Shown here piece by piece: positions 5,437 through 5,696 of a stretch of 5,696 nt of DNA (positions are counted from its first letter, which is position 1; every line of letters starts with the position of its first letter). The stretch is from an uncultured Desulfobacterales bacterium (GTDB taxonomy: Bacteria > Desulfobacterota > Desulfobacteria > Desulfobacterales > JAFDCJ01). The notes beneath the pieces are model-generated. The model did not search any database, had not been told where the DNA came from, and saw nothing but the letters and a program-made list of their open reading frames with translations. The stretch is taken from contig CALZJV010000634.1 in the NCBI GenBank assembly GCA_945787595.1, positions 1-5,696 of the forward strand, given 5' to 3'. The position numbers and the translations under genes are program-made.

Positions 5437-5497
5437 AGGGTCACATCTTAAATATTAAATAATCAAAATCAAGATTTAATATTTAAGATGTGACCCT
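5437..5497. repeat. Perfect 24-bp inverted repeat (REP/MITE-like palindrome)
   Basis: The left arm (5437-5460, beginning AGGGTCACATCTT) and right arm (5474-5497, ending AAGATGTGACCCT) are exact reverse complements over 24 bp around a 13-base AT-rich loop. Palindromes with GGGTCAxATCTT heads are, from memory, typical of elements moved by REP-associated tyrosine (IS200-like) transposases; no such transposase is in the window. The right arm overlaps the beginning of the open frame on the right. Confidence 0.85.
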
Positions 5498-5696
5498 ACC
5501 GATTTCCTATCGATTTCTCTACCGAGAGCTGATCGACGGCTGCAAACCGGCGGCCGAATCCCTGACGATAGAGGCTGTATATGATCCGCCCCAGGCCGGG
5601 CGCCGGGAAGCGGTCCTACTTGGCAGCGCCGGGCAGCGCATTATTACCGCCGGCGAAATTTTATGTCTGGCGGGGCTCACCGCCGGTCTGAACACC
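5490..5696 (+). CDS. Partial coding region, possibly a 2-oxoacid:ferredoxin oxidoreductase gamma-type protein
   Basis: A frame with strongly coding character is open from the TAA at 5484-5486 to the window end. It begins near RFLYRELIDGCKPAAESL and contains AVLLGSAGQRIITAGEILCL followed by AGLTAGLNT. The GSAGQRIITAGEIL segment resembles the nucleotide-loop start of the gamma domain of pyruvate- and indolepyruvate-type oxidoreductases (GxGGQGVxTAxxIL), but the usual GGQG is altered, so the assignment is tentative. The only early start is GTG at 5490, inside the palindrome's right arm, with no good ribosome binding site. The gene may therefore be truncated at its 5' end by the palindrome, with RFLYREL as an internal segment. 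The 3' end lies outside the window. Confidence 0.55.
   Translation, partial: MTLPISYRFLYRELIDGCKPAAESLTIEAVYDPPQAGRREAVLLGSAGQRIITAGEILCLAGLTAGLNT

Overview
This looks like accessory DNA from a Gram-negative bacterium. The gene repertoire and the type of intergenic repeats remind me of Desulfobacterota (Desulfobacteraceae-like) genomes, but that is an inference from memory; no rRNA or core marker is present to prove it. An RlpA-type lipoprotein gene supports a Gram-negative envelope. By eye, base composition is mosaic: the TIR gene is GC-rich, whereas roughly 2750-4620 is AT-rich, as expected for stepwise acquisition.

Layout. Positions 1-1145 are the left part of an IS21-family insertion sequence on the minus strand. 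Its istA is split by a one-base deletion, and its outer end (at 1145) carries two copies of a 14-bp terminal repeat, with two more exact copies inside istA. The IS sits in the last codons of a minus-strand gene (1084-2700) for a protein with an N-terminal TIR domain and a C-terminal nucleoside 2-deoxyribosyltransferase-like domain. This is a candidate nucleotide- or NAD-targeting immune effector whose final 19 residues are now encoded by the IS. A sigma70-like promoter lies about 130 bp upstream of it.

Next (2898-3390) is the C-terminal remnant of an IS91-like transposase, preceded by about 250 bp that I cannot assign. On the plus strand, 3691-3999 encodes a small HARE-type winged-helix protein behind an extended -10 promoter, followed closely by an unrecognised 62-codon ORF (4014-4202). 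From 4169 to 4594 there is a nest of palindromes, 31-bp direct repeats and 17-bp inverted repeats with no credible gene.

Positions 4637-5310 (minus) hold an rlpA gene with its own promoter. A one-base deletion separates its lipoprotein signal peptide from the mature protein. Upstream of it are purine-rich short repeats and a perfect 24-bp inverted repeat (5437-5497). After this an open, coding-looking frame runs off the right edge; it may be the start of a 2-oxoacid:ferredoxin oxidoreductase gamma-type domain.

The genes do not form one pathway. The most noteworthy items are the TIR/deoxyribosyltransferase-like fusion, the IS-made C-terminus, the transposase-end repeats embedded in istA and read in two frames, and the symmetric repeat nest. 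No RNA gene or CRISPR array was seen.
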